Assembly (NCBI GenBank): GCA_963717705.1
Contig: CAVQWT010000002.1
Coordinates: forward strand, 804,277-868,276
Length of the DNA: 64,000 nucleotides
Origin: CAVQWT01 sp963717705
GTDB taxonomy: Bacteria; Pseudomonadota; Gammaproteobacteria; Burkholderiales; Casimicrobiaceae
Reading direction: 5' to 3'
Both the position numbers and the translations under genes were made by a program. Position 1 is the stretch's first letter. Every line of letters starts with the position of its first letter. Shown one piece after another: positions 9,210 to 17,648 of the stretch. The notes below the pieces were generated by a model. The model was given only the letters and a program-made list of their open reading frames with translations, did no database searches and was not told where the DNA came from.

Positions 9210-9548
9210 TCATTCCGGCGCGAGCGACCAGACGCGGCGGATCGACGGCCCGAGCACCTCGTAGGCGACGACGATCTCGAACGGTTCCGCGCGGACGCCG
9301 CGGATGCGCTCGTGGTCGATCACCTTGTTGCCGAGGACGATCCTGTTGACGATCTCGGCGTGCAGGCCGGGGCGATTGAATCGTTCCGTCCGGTAGAACT
9401 CCGTGAATGCGGCCTTGCCCGTCAGTCCCGGCGTCGTCGACGGCAGCCGGAATACCTCGACGTCGTCGCTGTACAACGCGACGAAGGCGGCGAGATCGCG
9501 CCGGTTGTAGGCGTCGACCTGGGCTTCGACGATCTGCAGAGGCGCCAT
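9210..9548 (-). CDS. SnoaL-like (NTF2 fold) protein
   Basis: 112 aa. Pattern VEAQVDAYNRRDLAAFVALYSDDVEV followed by KAAFTEFYRTERF is typical of SnoaL-like polyketide-cyclase-fold proteins of unknown substrate. ATG 9548 is the start closest to the domain; an in-frame start 20 codons earlier would only add Pro-rich sequence. Confidence 0.75.
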   Translation of the reverse strand: MAPLQIVEAQVDAYNRRDLAAFVALYSDDVEVFRLPSTTPGLTGKAAFTEFYRTERFNRPGLHAEIVNRIVLGNKVIDHERIRGVRAEPFEIVVAYEVLGPSIRRVWSLAPE

Positions 9549-9618
9549 CGTGGATCTCCAGGGCAGTGCTGCCGTCAGGGGTGAGGGCGGGAGCGGGCCG
9601 GCCCGCATCGAGTCGACC

Positions 9619-10095
9619 TCAGCCCTTCGGCCAAGGCGTTCCGTCCTTGTGTACGGCGACCGTGCCCGCCTCGGTGCGGAACCACGCGAGGTCGTCGTCG
9701 GGGTAGTGGGCATGGTCGCCGGGCACGCGCGTGCCGACGACCAGGAACCGGGCCGCGCGGTCGCTGCGATTGACGAGATGGTGCGCATTGCGGTCGCCGG
9801 CCTTGAACCCCACGCACATGCCGGGGCGAAGCGTGTGCTCGCCGTCGTCGGCGCGCAGCACGAGCTCGCCTTCGAGCATGTAAACGAACTCGTCCGCCAG
9901 CGTGTGCCAGTGCCGCACCGACGACTGCGCGCCGGGTTCGAGCGCCTCGAGATTGAACCCGAACTGCGTCAGGCCGAAGTGGTCCCCGAGCGCGCGCCAG
10001 TCCCCGGCGCCCATGCGGCTCCTGAATGGCTCGGGATACGACGAGCCGGACTTGGCCGGGACCTGGTCGGCCTGGATGGGGGCGAAAGGCTTCAT
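9619..10095 (-). CDS. Cupin-domain protein
   Basis: 158 aa, single cupin. Motif 1 is HWHTLADEFVYMLEGE (HxH then E) and motif 2 is PGMCVGFKAGDRNAHHL (G(x)5PxG-like then H), so a complete metal site is likely. Sugar-phosphate isomerase or sensor roles are possible, but no substrate is suggested. Upstream, 294 bp (10096-10389) separate it divergently from the exported-protein pair. Confidence 0.85.
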   Translation of the reverse strand: MKPFAPIQADQVPAKSGSSYPEPFRSRMGAGDWRALGDHFGLTQFGFNLEALEPGAQSSVRHWHTLADEFVYMLEGELVLRADDGEHTLRPGMCVGFKAGDRNAHHLVNRSDRAARFLVVGTRVPGDHAHYPDDDLAWFRTEAGTVAVHKDGTPWPKG

Positions 10096-10389
10096 GGCGT
10101 TTCCTGTCGTCGGCGCCGCCCTGAACGCGGCATCCCGCGATGCTAGGGCGAGCTTGGCCGGTCGGCAAGCGCTTCGCGGCGACACGCGCGCCGGCAGTTC
10201 CGGCGGCAATTCGCCGCAGCCTCCGGCATCGACATTCCATTTGTCCCTTGATCGCGGTCAACGGGGCGCATGCGGCCCGCGCGGACAATGAAATCGAGGC
10301 GGGGGCGCGCGAAGGCGCGCCGACCACGCCGTCCAAGGTCGGGCGTCCTTCCTTGCCCTCGTCAGTTCACCGATGAGCAAGGAGGCATC
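10096..10389 (+). other. Divergent intergenic region
   Basis: No gene is seen in this 294-bp stretch between the cupin gene (-) and the first exported paralogue (+). It must hold promoters for both directions. A GC-rich inverted repeat GGCGCGC-GAAG-GCGCGCC lies near 10305-10322. A strong ribosome binding site AAGGAGG is present at its right end, 5 bases before ATG 10390. Confidence 0.5.
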
Positions 10390-11085
10390 ATGCGCAACCG
10401 ATTCCTGTATGTCGCGACGCTGCTGGCGCTCGGCCTGTCCGCCGGACCGGCCGTAGCTCTGCCCTGCGCCGGCTTCACCGACGTCGAGGACACCAGCGCT
10501 TTCTGTCCGAACGTCGAGTGGCTGAAGAACCGTGCGATAACGCTCGGGTGCACCTCCACGACGATGTACTGCCCGGCCGATCCGGTCACGCGCCTGTCGA
10601 TGGCGGTGTTCATGAACCGCCTCGGCAAGGTACTGACGCCGGTGTCGCTGCACAAGGGCTCCTGGCTCACCACAACTGTCTCGGTCTCCCCGACAGGGGC
10701 GATGTACTGCGTCACCGACGACCTTCCTCCTGCGACCTTTCCGCGCACCGCTCGATTCATCGGCTCGGTCTGGGCGACCCCGAGCAGTGGGCCGTCATGG
10801 CTCGCGGGCTGGTGGAAGTATTCGACCGATGCGGGCGCGACCTGGAATTTCGTCGGCACTCCCTATGTGACCCAGTTCTTCGGGCGCGACTGGGCTGATT
10901 CCGGCCAGGTGGTCGGCTTCCCGGTGCTGGCACCGGCAATGGATGTCGCGGCCGGCTCGACCTATCGGTTCGGTGTGCATGTCAGCGCCATGGGCGGACC
11001 GTACAACTTCTCTTCGTTCGGGTGCGAAGTAGACGTGACGATCAACAGCAGCAACCCGGCGATTTCCCCGTTCGACGCTGATTGA
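10390..11085 (+). CDS. Exported protein with SLH-like N-terminal motif, paralogue 1
   Basis: 231 aa. Signal peptide MRNRFLYVATLLALGLSAGPAVA, then a single S-layer-homology-like segment (GFTDV...FCPNVEWLKNR.ITLGC, YCPADPVTRLSMAVFMNRLG). The C-terminal about 120 residues (WWKYSTDAGATWNF, YRFGVHVS) look beta-rich. Paired Cys residues suggest a disulfide-bonded secreted or outer-surface protein. ATG 10390 is fixed by AAGGAGG. It is followed 166 bp later by a close paralogue, so the pair arose by tandem duplication. Confidence 0.8.
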   Translation: MRNRFLYVATLLALGLSAGPAVALPCAGFTDVEDTSAFCPNVEWLKNRAITLGCTSTTMYCPADPVTRLSMAVFMNRLGKVLTPVSLHKGSWLTTTVSVSPTGAMYCVTDDLPPATFPRTARFIGSVWATPSSGPSWLAGWWKYSTDAGATWNFVGTPYVTQFFGRDWADSGQVVGFPVLAPAMDVAAGSTYRFGVHVSAMGGPYNFSSFGCEVDVTINSSNPAISPFDAD

Positions 11086-11251
11086 TGCCGCGATGTCGAT
11101 TCTTCGCCCCCGTGCCACTGAAGGCCCGAATCGACTTCGAGTGGAAGCGTCCGCGCAGCTTTCGTCGCCCCGGCGACGAAGCATTCATGGGCGGCGACCG
11201 GACGTTCAAGCTGCCGTCGAAAGCGAACCAAGAAAGTGAAGGGAGAGAATC

Positions 11252-11950
11252 ATGCGAAACCGACTCCTGCATGTCGCCACGCTGCTGGCACTCGGCCTGT
11301 CCGCCGGACCGGCGATCGCATTGCCCTGCGTCGGCTTCACCGACGTGGAAGACACCAGCAGCTTCTGTCCGAACGTCGAGTGGCTGAAGAATCGCGGGAT
11401 CACGCTCGGCTGCACGTCCACGACGACGTACTGCCCGGCCGATCCGGTGACGCGGCTGTCGATGGCGGTCTTCATGAACCGCCTGGGCAAGGCGCTGACG
11501 CCGGTGACGCTGCATAAGGAAGCCCGCGCCACCAATGTCACGATCGGGGCCGGAGGAGGCGCGATGTTCTGCGTGACCGACGACCTTCCTGCCGCAACCT
11601 GGCCGCGCACCGCGCACTTCGACGGCAAAGCGTGGGGAACTCCGGCAACTTCCGGCGGCTCGTGGCTCCAGGGTTGGTGGAGATACTCGACCGACGCGGG
11701 CGCGACCTGGAATTTCGTCGGTGAGTGGCAGGTGACCCAGTTCTCGGGCATCGCCTGGGCTGACCAGGGCACGGTGGCCGGATTTTCGGTGTCCGCGCCG
11801 CCGCTCGCTCTCGCGGCCGGCTCGACCTACCGGTTCGGCCTGTTCCTTCAGGGCAACAGCGGGCAGTACCTGTTCTCGCAGGTGGTCTGTCAGACGGACG
11901 TGACGATCACCAACAGCAACCCCGCGACCTCGCCGTTCGACGCGGACTAG
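11252..11950 (+). CDS. Exported protein with SLH-like N-terminal motif, paralogue 2
   Basis: 232 aa, near-identical in its first 80 residues to paralogue 1 and clearly similar throughout (shared STDAGATWNFVG and C-terminal PFDAD). It has a signal peptide and the same SLH-like, Cys-containing segment. Start ATG 11252 follows GAAGGGAGAG. Divergence is concentrated in the middle of the mature protein, as expected if that part contacts something variable. Confidence 0.8.
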   Translation: MRNRLLHVATLLALGLSAGPAIALPCVGFTDVEDTSSFCPNVEWLKNRGITLGCTSTTTYCPADPVTRLSMAVFMNRLGKALTPVTLHKEARATNVTIGAGGGAMFCVTDDLPAATWPRTAHFDGKAWGTPATSGGSWLQGWWRYSTDAGATWNFVGEWQVTQFSGIAWADQGTVAGFSVSAPPLALAAGSTYRFGLFLQGNSGQYLFSQVVCQTDVTITNSNPATSPFDAD

Positions 11951-11964
11951 GCAGGTCTCGTCGG

Positions 11965-13245
11965 TCAACCGGGGACCGGAGCGGTCCCCGGGATCGGTCG
12001 CGCCGCCAGCCAGTGCACGATCTGGCGCGACACCGCGGGGCTGCTCAGGAGGCCCAGGTGGCTCGTCCGGTAGACGATCCACCGGGATGTCTTCGGAAAC
12101 GCCAGCGTCCGCCGCGGGTCGTCGTGGTGGCCCAGCGCGCTCGCCAGCGGCACCAGCCCGTCGCCCAGCAGGCGATCCGCCAGGTGCCCTCGTCGCGCCG
12201 CCAGCGTTGCGGCCACCGCGTAGCATGCGACACCTTCGGGAAGGGGCACGATCCGGCGATCATCGGGCTTGCGATGGAACCGGTGGTGGCCCTGCCAGTC
12301 CTCGTCGACGATGTGCCCGTACCGAAGGTCGGTGATGCCGGCACTGCGCAGGTGTCCTAGCCTGGCGAAGGGCGCGGTCCACGGCGTGCTCCCCAGGAGG
12401 ACGTCGACGCGGTTGCCGGCCCGTTCGAGCGGCGCGCCGTGATGCGGCGTGCCGAGGAACACGATGTTCTTCAGGCGGCTCGGCCAGCGCAGGGCGTCCT
12501 GCTTCGCGCAATGGCACGCGCTGCGGATCACCAATCCGCCCATGCTGTGGACGACGACCGTCAGATCCTCGATCGGCACCGGCCAGTGCGCGACCAGCTC
12601 TTCGAGCAGGGCCGAAAGCGCCCGCCCGTTCAGCGAAGTGTGCAGGCCCGTGTTGTAGCGCAGGTAGAGCGGCGTGTAGCCCAGCGCCGACGCCAGCGCT
12701 TCGCCGTGGTCGACCACCTGCCCCTCATGTTCCGCGTGCCAGACGAGGTCGTTCATGCACAGGCCGTGGATCAGCAGCAGCACCTTCCCCGTGGCGTCGG
12801 GCATCGGCGGCAGCGCCTGCCAGTCGAGCGGCTCGCCGCGGTAGCGCACGCTCATCCGGATCGCGAGCGGATTGTGGGTGGCGGCCAGATGGTGCCCGAC
12901 GACGCCATTCAGCGCGGCGAGGATGGCTTCGCGCTGCGGCGTTCCGGGGAGGTGGGACTCGGCCGCGTCGAGCAGGGGGTGCAGCCTGGTCAGCGTCGCG
13001 TCGATGCCTTTGCCGAGCAAGTGCGCGACCCCGCGGACGCTGCGGTAGACGAGGCCGGTGATGCCGCCGGCCCGCCCCGGCGCATTGCCGCCCGGAAAGC
13101 CGAGCGTGCTCCATACCGACTGGTGCACGCCCTCGGCGATGTGCGTGACGCCCACGGTGGCGTGCGTTGCAAGTTGCGCCGCGCCGCGGAGGTCCGAGGT
13201 GCGCGGTCGCTTGCGGGGCTTGGTCTTGGCTGGCGGGGGCGTCAT
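11965..13245 (-). CDS. Alpha/beta-hydrolase (lipase-like)
   Basis: 426 aa. A Lys/Arg-rich N-terminus and about 150 residues of helical sequence precede an alpha/beta-hydrolase core with VLLLIHGLCMND (oxyanion region) and the nucleophile elbow VVHSMGGLVIRSA, then NIVFLGTPHHGAPLE as in triacylglycerol-lipase-like and PGAP1-like hydrolases. No signal peptide is evident, so it is likely cytosolic or membrane-associated. Substrate unknown. ATG 13245 was selected over an upstream in-frame ATG outside the conserved region. Confidence 0.8.
   Translation of the reverse strand: MTPPPAKTKPRKRPRTSDLRGAAQLATHATVGVTHIAEGVHQSVWSTLGFPGGNAPGRAGGITGLVYRSVRGVAHLLGKGIDATLTRLHPLLDAAESHLPGTPQREAILAALNGVVGHHLAATHNPLAIRMSVRYRGEPLDWQALPPMPDATGKVLLLIHGLCMNDLVWHAEHEGQVVDHGEALASALGYTPLYLRYNTGLHTSLNGRALSALLEELVAHWPVPIEDLTVVVHSMGGLVIRSACHCAKQDALRWPSRLKNIVFLGTPHHGAPLERAGNRVDVLLGSTPWTAPFARLGHLRSAGITDLRYGHIVDEDWQGHHRFHRKPDDRRIVPLPEGVACYAVAATLAARRGHLADRLLGDGLVPLASALGHHDDPRRTLAFPKTSRWIVYRTSHLGLLSSPAVSRQIVHWLAARPIPGTAPVPG
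11969..11991. terminator. Hairpin between convergent genes
   Basis: A perfect 9-bp stem (CCGGGGACC / GGTCCCCGG, loop GGAGC) lies just beyond the + strand paralogue 2 stop and within the last codons of the convergent hydrolase gene. There is no T tract, so intrinsic termination is only a possibility. Confidence 0.4.
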
Positions 13246-13327
13246 GGATATCCGTACGCGACCGGGACTCCCGGCGCGCATGGCCCATTGTGGGGCCAAC
13301 GGTCTAGACGTGTTCCACTAATCCCGG

Positions 13328-13807
13328 CTAGGGCAACCGGGGCACCCCGGCGTCGGCGATCGACGCGCCGTGGTACATCCGGGCGATGCGCGCCCAGTAG
13401 GCGCCCGCCTCGCACATCGGGCAGGCGCGCGCCGTTCCGTACATCTCGCAGCCGGAGAGGTCGCGCGTGCCGAGCCGTTGCGCGGCGTCCCGGATCGCCT
13501 GCATCTCCGCGTGGGCGGTCGGATCGTTGGCGGTCACGACCGCGCTCACGCCCTCGCCGACGATCCGGCCCTGCCGGACGATGACGGCGCCGTAGGGCTG
13601 GTCGCCGCTCTCGACCGCGCGGCGGCGCATTTCGAACGCGCGCTCCATGAAGGCCTCGCGGCCCGGCGAGCTTGGCTGGGCGATTTCAGCGGCCGGCGCC
13701 CGTGCCGCGACGGGAGTCGCGAGCGCGACGATCGCCAGGCCGGCGACGCGGCGGAGGGCCGCGCGGCGGGCGGCTGTCGCGCCGCAGCAGGGGCATCCGG
13801 CGTCCAT
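13328..13807 (-). CDS. Cytidine/guanine deaminase-like protein with putative Tat leader
   Basis: 159 aa. The zinc site of the CMP/dCMP deaminase family is present: H99-A-E101 and C129-P-M-C132, with DPTAHAEMQAIRDA. The residue before the first Cys is Ala (ACPMC) rather than the usual Pro. The N-terminus is unusual for this cytosolic family: a Cys-rich start, then ARRAALRR followed by a hydrophobic stretch and AARA, resembling a twin-arginine export signal. Start ATG 13807 is the one that includes this leader; a later start would make a plain cytosolic enzyme. Confidence 0.75.
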   Translation of the reverse strand: MDAGCPCCGATAARRAALRRVAGLAIVALATPVAARAPAAEIAQPSSPGREAFMERAFEMRRRAVESGDQPYGAVIVRQGRIVGEGVSAVVTANDPTAHAEMQAIRDAAQRLGTRDLSGCEMYGTARACPMCEAGAYWARIARMYHGASIADAGVPRLP

Positions 13808-13869
13808 CGTCGAAGCGATCTTTTCGCGGGCGGGCGGGGGCAAAGGGGTTGCCGGCCGGGCGGCCGGAC

Positions 13870-14202
13870 TCAGCTGCTTGCGAAGATGCGCAACGACTCG
13901 AGGCGCAGCGCCAGCATCTGCTCGAGCTGGGAGAGCTCGAGCTGGAGCCTCTTGCGCTCGTCGGGGTCGGCGGCTGCGTCGACCGCCGCGCGCAGGCGCG
14001 CCCGCTGCTGGAACAGCGCAATCTCGGGCGGAGGCACCCCTGCGTCCTTGAGGATCTTCATCGGCATCCGCAGCGCGTCGGGCGTCGAATTCCAGCCCGG
14101 GTCGTCGGACAGCGGCTTGCCGTAGCCCTTGGCCCGACCGAGTTCGCCGGACTCGGCCGCCTCCTGCAGACGGCGCTCGATTTCCTGGTCCCATGTGCGC
14201 AT
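13870..14202 (-). CDS. DUF1992 (DnaJ-homologue-associated) domain protein
   Basis: 110 aa. The sequence DQEIERRLQEAAESGELGRAKGYGKPL is the DUF1992 signature also found in the DnaJ-like DNAJC28 proteins, followed by a helical tail rich in Leu/Glu/Arg. Role unknown. ATG 14202; 140 bp upstream to the flavin-reductase-like gene contain no gene. Confidence 0.8.
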   Translation of the reverse strand: MRTWDQEIERRLQEAAESGELGRAKGYGKPLSDDPGWNSTPDALRMPMKILKDAGVPPPEIALFQQRARLRAAVDAAADPDERKRLQLELSQLEQMLALRLESLRIFASS

Positions 14203-14343
14203 CCGATGCCTCCACGCTGGAATCACCGGCCGTTCGCCACCGGCGGGTCCCGCCGACGCCGCGCGGCGCCGGGATCAGCCGCCATCATGCCTCGACCGGG
14301 CGGGTTTGTGTTCGGCACCCGGGAGCGCCCTGCCCGGCGGCCG

Positions 14344-14880
14344 CTATCGCATCTTCGACTTCAGCTTGATCCGCTCGCCGGCGATCATGAAGTTGCCCTG
14401 GCCGAGATGATGAATCGTCCGCGGGTTCCTGATCGCGGGGTTGATCCATGCCTTGACCACCTCGACGACGAACAGGCAATACCTGGCCACCATCCTGGTG
14501 TCGGCCACCCGGCACTCGAGATTCGCATGGCACTCCTCGATCAACGGCGCGCCGACCAGCGAAGCTGGCTTGGGCGTGAGACCGAATTCCCGGAACTTGT
14601 CCACCTTGGCCCCCGACGTGTTGCCGCATGCCACGACCTTCCCGGCGATCTCCACCGTTGGAATGCCGATCACGCATTCCCTGGTGGCCTTCAACAGCCC
14701 GAAGCTGTAGTTGCGGTTGCTGATCACGATCCCCACGAGCGGAGGCTCGAACTCGAGCATCGTGTGCCACGACATGGGCATGACGTTCGGCCGCCCGCCA
14801 CGGGCGGTCGTGACCATGACCACCGGTCCCGGCTCGAGCAAGCCGTAGACCTTCGCCAGGGGAAACGATTTCCTGGCCAC
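14344..14880 (-). CDS. Flavin-reductase-like (FMN-binding split barrel) protein
   Basis: 178 aa. PVVMVTTARGGRPNVMPMSWHTMLEFEPPLVGIVISN is characteristic of the flavin reductase-like/DUF447 FMN-binding fold. Start is GTG at 14880, one base after the TGA of the upstream MBL-rhodanese gene, so the two are probably co-translated. An electron-transfer role beside a sulfur enzyme is inference. Confidence 0.85.
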   Translation of the reverse strand: MARKSFPLAKVYGLLEPGPVVMVTTARGGRPNVMPMSWHTMLEFEPPLVGIVISNRNYSFGLLKATRECVIGIPTVEIAGKVVACGNTSGAKVDKFREFGLTPKPASLVGAPLIEECHANLECRVADTRMVARYCLFVVEVVKAWINPAIRNPRTIHHLGQGNFMIAGERIKLKSKMR

Positions 14881-14881
14881 G

Positions 14882-15922
14882 TCACGCGTCCCGGCCCGGC
14901 TTCACCGGGTAGCCCGCTTCGCGCCAGGCCTTCATCCCGCCGTCCAGCGCCACGGTGTAGGGAAACCCCATCTGGCGCAACGTGAATGCCGCCAGCGTCG
15001 AGACCTGTCCGAGTTCGCAGCAGGCGAGGATGCGGCGGGTGGGGTCGGGCAGTTCCTCGTTGACGCGCAGCTCGAGCTGGCCGCGCGGCAGCAGTCGGGC
15101 GCCGGGGACGTGGCCGGCCTCGTACGCATCGCGCTCGCGCACGTCCAGCACGATCAGGTCGGCGTCTGCCGAATCGACGCGCGCCTTGAGTTCCGCGAGC
15201 GACATGAAGGGAACCGCAGCGGCGGCCTCGGCGAGCAGCTGCGCGACGGCCTTGCCTCCGCTCATGTTGGTGCGCAAGGCCTCGGTGATGTGCGTCGGCA
15301 TCGAGAGGTTGAGGCTGTTCATCATCGCCACGAACGCGGCACGCTCCCGCTTCTGCAGGCGCGGATTGTTCGCGAGTTCGTGCCCGATCGTCGAAGCCTG
15401 GCGGCCCTTGTAGTCGTGCGCCGGGAAGATCCACAGCCCCGGATCGAGCTTCAGCACGCGATCGAACAGGCTGTCGAACAGCGCGTTCGGATCGCCGGTC
15501 GGCAGGTCGGTGCGCCCGGCCGCGCCGAAGAGCAGCGTGTCGCCGGTGAACAGCCGGTCCTCGACCAGAAGGCACATCGAGTCGGCGGTGTGGCCCGGCG
15601 TGTGGAGCACCTGCAGCCGCAGCTTTCCCACCGCGATCATCTCGCCGTCGCCGACCCGCATGTCGACGAACGGCGCCGGACTGGCCCGATGCATGACCAC
15701 CGGGACGCCGAGCTGCCGCGCGAGCTGCCGGGTCGCGGAAAAGTGATCGGCATGGGTGTGCGTGTCGATCACGTAGTGGATGCGCAGCCCGTCGCGGGCG
15801 GCGAGCGCGAGGTAGTGGTCGATCTGGCTGAGTTCGGGGTCGATCAGCGCCGCCACGCACGTGTCCGCGCAGCCGACGAGGTACGACTGGCAGCCGCCGG
15901 TGGCTATCTGCTCGAAGATCAT
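14882..15922 (-). CDS. Persulfide dioxygenase-like MBL-fold protein fused to rhodanese
   Basis: 346 aa. N-terminal ETHE1-type metallo-beta-lactamase domain (1 to about 240) with THTHADH, HTPGHT, FTGDTL and PAHDYKG metal and structural motifs; C-terminal rhodanese domain (about 250-345) with DVRERDAYEAGHVPGA and an active-site-like loop ACCELGQVS. ETHE1 enzymes oxidise glutathione persulfide to sulfite and rhodanese can form thiosulfate, so the fusion would handle sulfide detoxification. The gene is followed directly by the flavin-reductase-like gene. Confidence 0.85.
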   Translation of the reverse strand: MIFEQIATGGCQSYLVGCADTCVAALIDPELSQIDHYLALAARDGLRIHYVIDTHTHADHFSATRQLARQLGVPVVMHRASPAPFVDMRVGDGEMIAVGKLRLQVLHTPGHTADSMCLLVEDRLFTGDTLLFGAAGRTDLPTGDPNALFDSLFDRVLKLDPGLWIFPAHDYKGRQASTIGHELANNPRLQKRERAAFVAMMNSLNLSMPTHITEALRTNMSGGKAVAQLLAEAAAAVPFMSLAELKARVDSADADLIVLDVRERDAYEAGHVPGARLLPRGQLELRVNEELPDPTRRILACCELGQVSTLAAFTLRQMGFPYTVALDGGMKAWREAGYPVKPGRDA

Positions 15923-15945
15923 CCCGCGGCTCCCGATGGTCGAGT

Positions 15946-16497
15946 TCAATTTGACTTGCGCAAGGCCGGGAGCGCCAGAAGCGCGACATCCTCGCTGACC
16001 GGCGCAATGGAGAACGGCCCGCCACATGCTGTTCTCGCAGCTTCCGAGGACTGCCCGACGAGCGTCGTGATGACCCCAACGATGAATCCGACGGGGCCGA
16101 ACGCGCTGATGACCAGCCCCGGCATGCTGGCGACGTAGTGTTCGACCCTGGGAGATATCTCGTAGTAGTAACGGTTGCCCCCGCTGACGTCGATGGTGAT
16201 CTCGCACTTTCCGATCGTGCTCGCGGCGTCGATTCCGAGGACGTGGATTCCCGCAGGCACGTCGAACGTCGCAAAGCCTTCGTAGTCGCAACTGCCGAGC
16301 GCGGTTCCCTCGAGCTTCACCTCGGCAGCGGCTCCTGCGTACTGACGGTGTGCCGCCGACCGGTACACGACAAGGCGCGAAGCCTCGTCCGGGACGCTGG
16401 TGGAGCTGGCCGCGGTCTCTGCGTATCGCGGGCCGGTTGCCGCGCAGCCGGCAAGCATCGCTGCCAGAACCAGGACCGGAACCAGTTTCGCGCTCAT
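15946..16497 (-). CDS. Lipoprotein, DUF2846-like
   Basis: 183 aa. Lipobox LAAMLAGC at about 11-18, then a beta-rich domain (RLVVYRSA, VKLEGTALGSCDYEGFATFDVPAG, YYYEI) similar to DUF2846 lipoproteins. A hydrophobic segment (GLVISAFGPVGFIVGVITTLVG) follows at about 127-148. Function unknown. ATG 16497. Confidence 0.7.
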   Translation of the reverse strand: MSAKLVPVLVLAAMLAGCAATGPRYAETAASSTSVPDEASRLVVYRSAAHRQYAGAAAEVKLEGTALGSCDYEGFATFDVPAGIHVLGIDAASTIGKCEITIDVSGGNRYYYEISPRVEHYVASMPGLVISAFGPVGFIVGVITTLVGQSSEAARTACGGPFSIAPVSEDVALLALPALRKSN

Positions 16498-16609
16498 CTG
16501 ATCCTCCACCAACGCGGAACCCGCCGCCCTCGGTCATGCGCTTGACCGAAAACGGCGGAGCCCTTTCGAGGCCCGCCCGCCATGCCCGTCGACGAACCGG
16601 CGCCTCGCC

Positions 16610-17086
16610 TCAGCCCTTCTCCATGGCCCTCGTCTCGGCCCCGGCGGCCCAGATCCGGTAGCGCACCTGGGCGCCTTCGGGCGCATAGACGACGACCGGC
16701 AGGCGGCTGTTGTACCGGATGAGGTACGGGTCGCCGCCCAGCGTGACGAACCGCGACACCTTCGGCGCGTTCGGGTCGACGGCCATCAGCGTGCCCGCCA
16801 TCGGCCCGAGCTTGCGCACGATGTAGCGCGGGAAGCCCCATCCCTTGATCGTTTCCGTTTCGATCCTGCCGCCGAAGAAATGGCGGTTCTGGTCGTCTGT
16901 CTGCACCGTCTTGCCGACGATCAGCTCGACCTTCAGCGCGGACTCGTCATCCTGCTTCGGCACTTCCAGGACGAATCGAGCCATTCCGGGCTCGGCGGCC
17001 GGGAATGCCTTCATGTTGTCGGCGGCGTGAGCGGCCGGCACCGCGAGTGCGAACAGCAGGACCGATGGCACCCATGACTTCCACAT
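16610..17086 (-). CDS. eco: Ecotin-like periplasmic serine protease inhibitor
   Basis: 158 aa with signal peptide (to about residue 21, AHA-AD). The ecotin core is evident: DESALKVELIVGKT, ETIKGWGFPRY, LIRYNSRLPVVVYAPEGAQVRYRIW. Compared with E. coli ecotin, the P1 position in the reactive loop (GTLMAVDP) is Leu rather than Met, and neither Cys of the loop disulfide is present. Ecotins inhibit trypsin-fold proteases and protect against elastase or lysozyme-linked attack. Monocistronic by spacing. Confidence 0.85.
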   Translation of the reverse strand: MWKSWVPSVLLFALAVPAAHAADNMKAFPAAEPGMARFVLEVPKQDDESALKVELIVGKTVQTDDQNRHFFGGRIETETIKGWGFPRYIVRKLGPMAGTLMAVDPNAPKVSRFVTLGGDPYLIRYNSRLPVVVYAPEGAQVRYRIWAAGAETRAMEKG

Positions 17087-17195
17087 GTTCAATCTCCGTG
17101 ACGAACATTCGACGCGTGCGGCGACCCGAAGCGTCGATGAAACGATAGCCCCATGGATCGGCGTTCGCAACCGAGGTGGTCGCGCAGCCGGCCGC

Positions 17196-17625
17196 TCATC
17201 GGGGCAACGAGCTTCGCGCCTGCGCGGCGCGCGCGGCATCAAGCGCGACGCATTTCGCCCGCGCCTGCACTTCGAAGCGGTTGTGCAGGTACGGATGGTT
17301 GCCCCTCGCCCACTGCACGAGGCTCGAGAGAGGATACGCGACGAAGAAGAACGGCCCCCACAGCTCGTATTGCCGCACGTGTTGGTGCTCGTGGTCGCGC
17401 AGGCGGTCGAGCTCGGTGGTGCAGGTGCCGATGACGACGTGACCGAAGGTGATGGCGCGAAACGGCAGCGCGCGCAGCAGCGCGGGAAGCCGCGCTTGCG
17501 GCGACGCGGCTGCGACCTCGATCACGCCGCGCACCCGCCGGGGCCGGGCACCGAGAAGGACCGCGGGAAACGCCAGCAGCAGGCCCGACCAGCGAGCACG
17601 GCGAAGCCCAGACGTATCCCGTCAT
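17196..17625 (-). pseudogene. Small membrane-associated protein gene with one-base frameshift
   Basis: Two frames together look like one protein: MTGYVWASPCSLVG from ATG 17625, then LLLAFPAVLLGARPRRVRGVIEV and the His-rich DHEHQHVRQYELWGPFFFVAY in another frame ending at 17196. The join falls in GGGCC near 17575-17585, where one extra base shifts the frame. The His motif and membrane segment recall small uncharacterised membrane proteins. Either a true decay event or a base-calling error in a GC run. The downstream frame alone runs from GTG 17534. Confidence 0.55.
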
Positions 17626-17648
17626 CCGTGAGAGCGTCGTGCTTCGCG

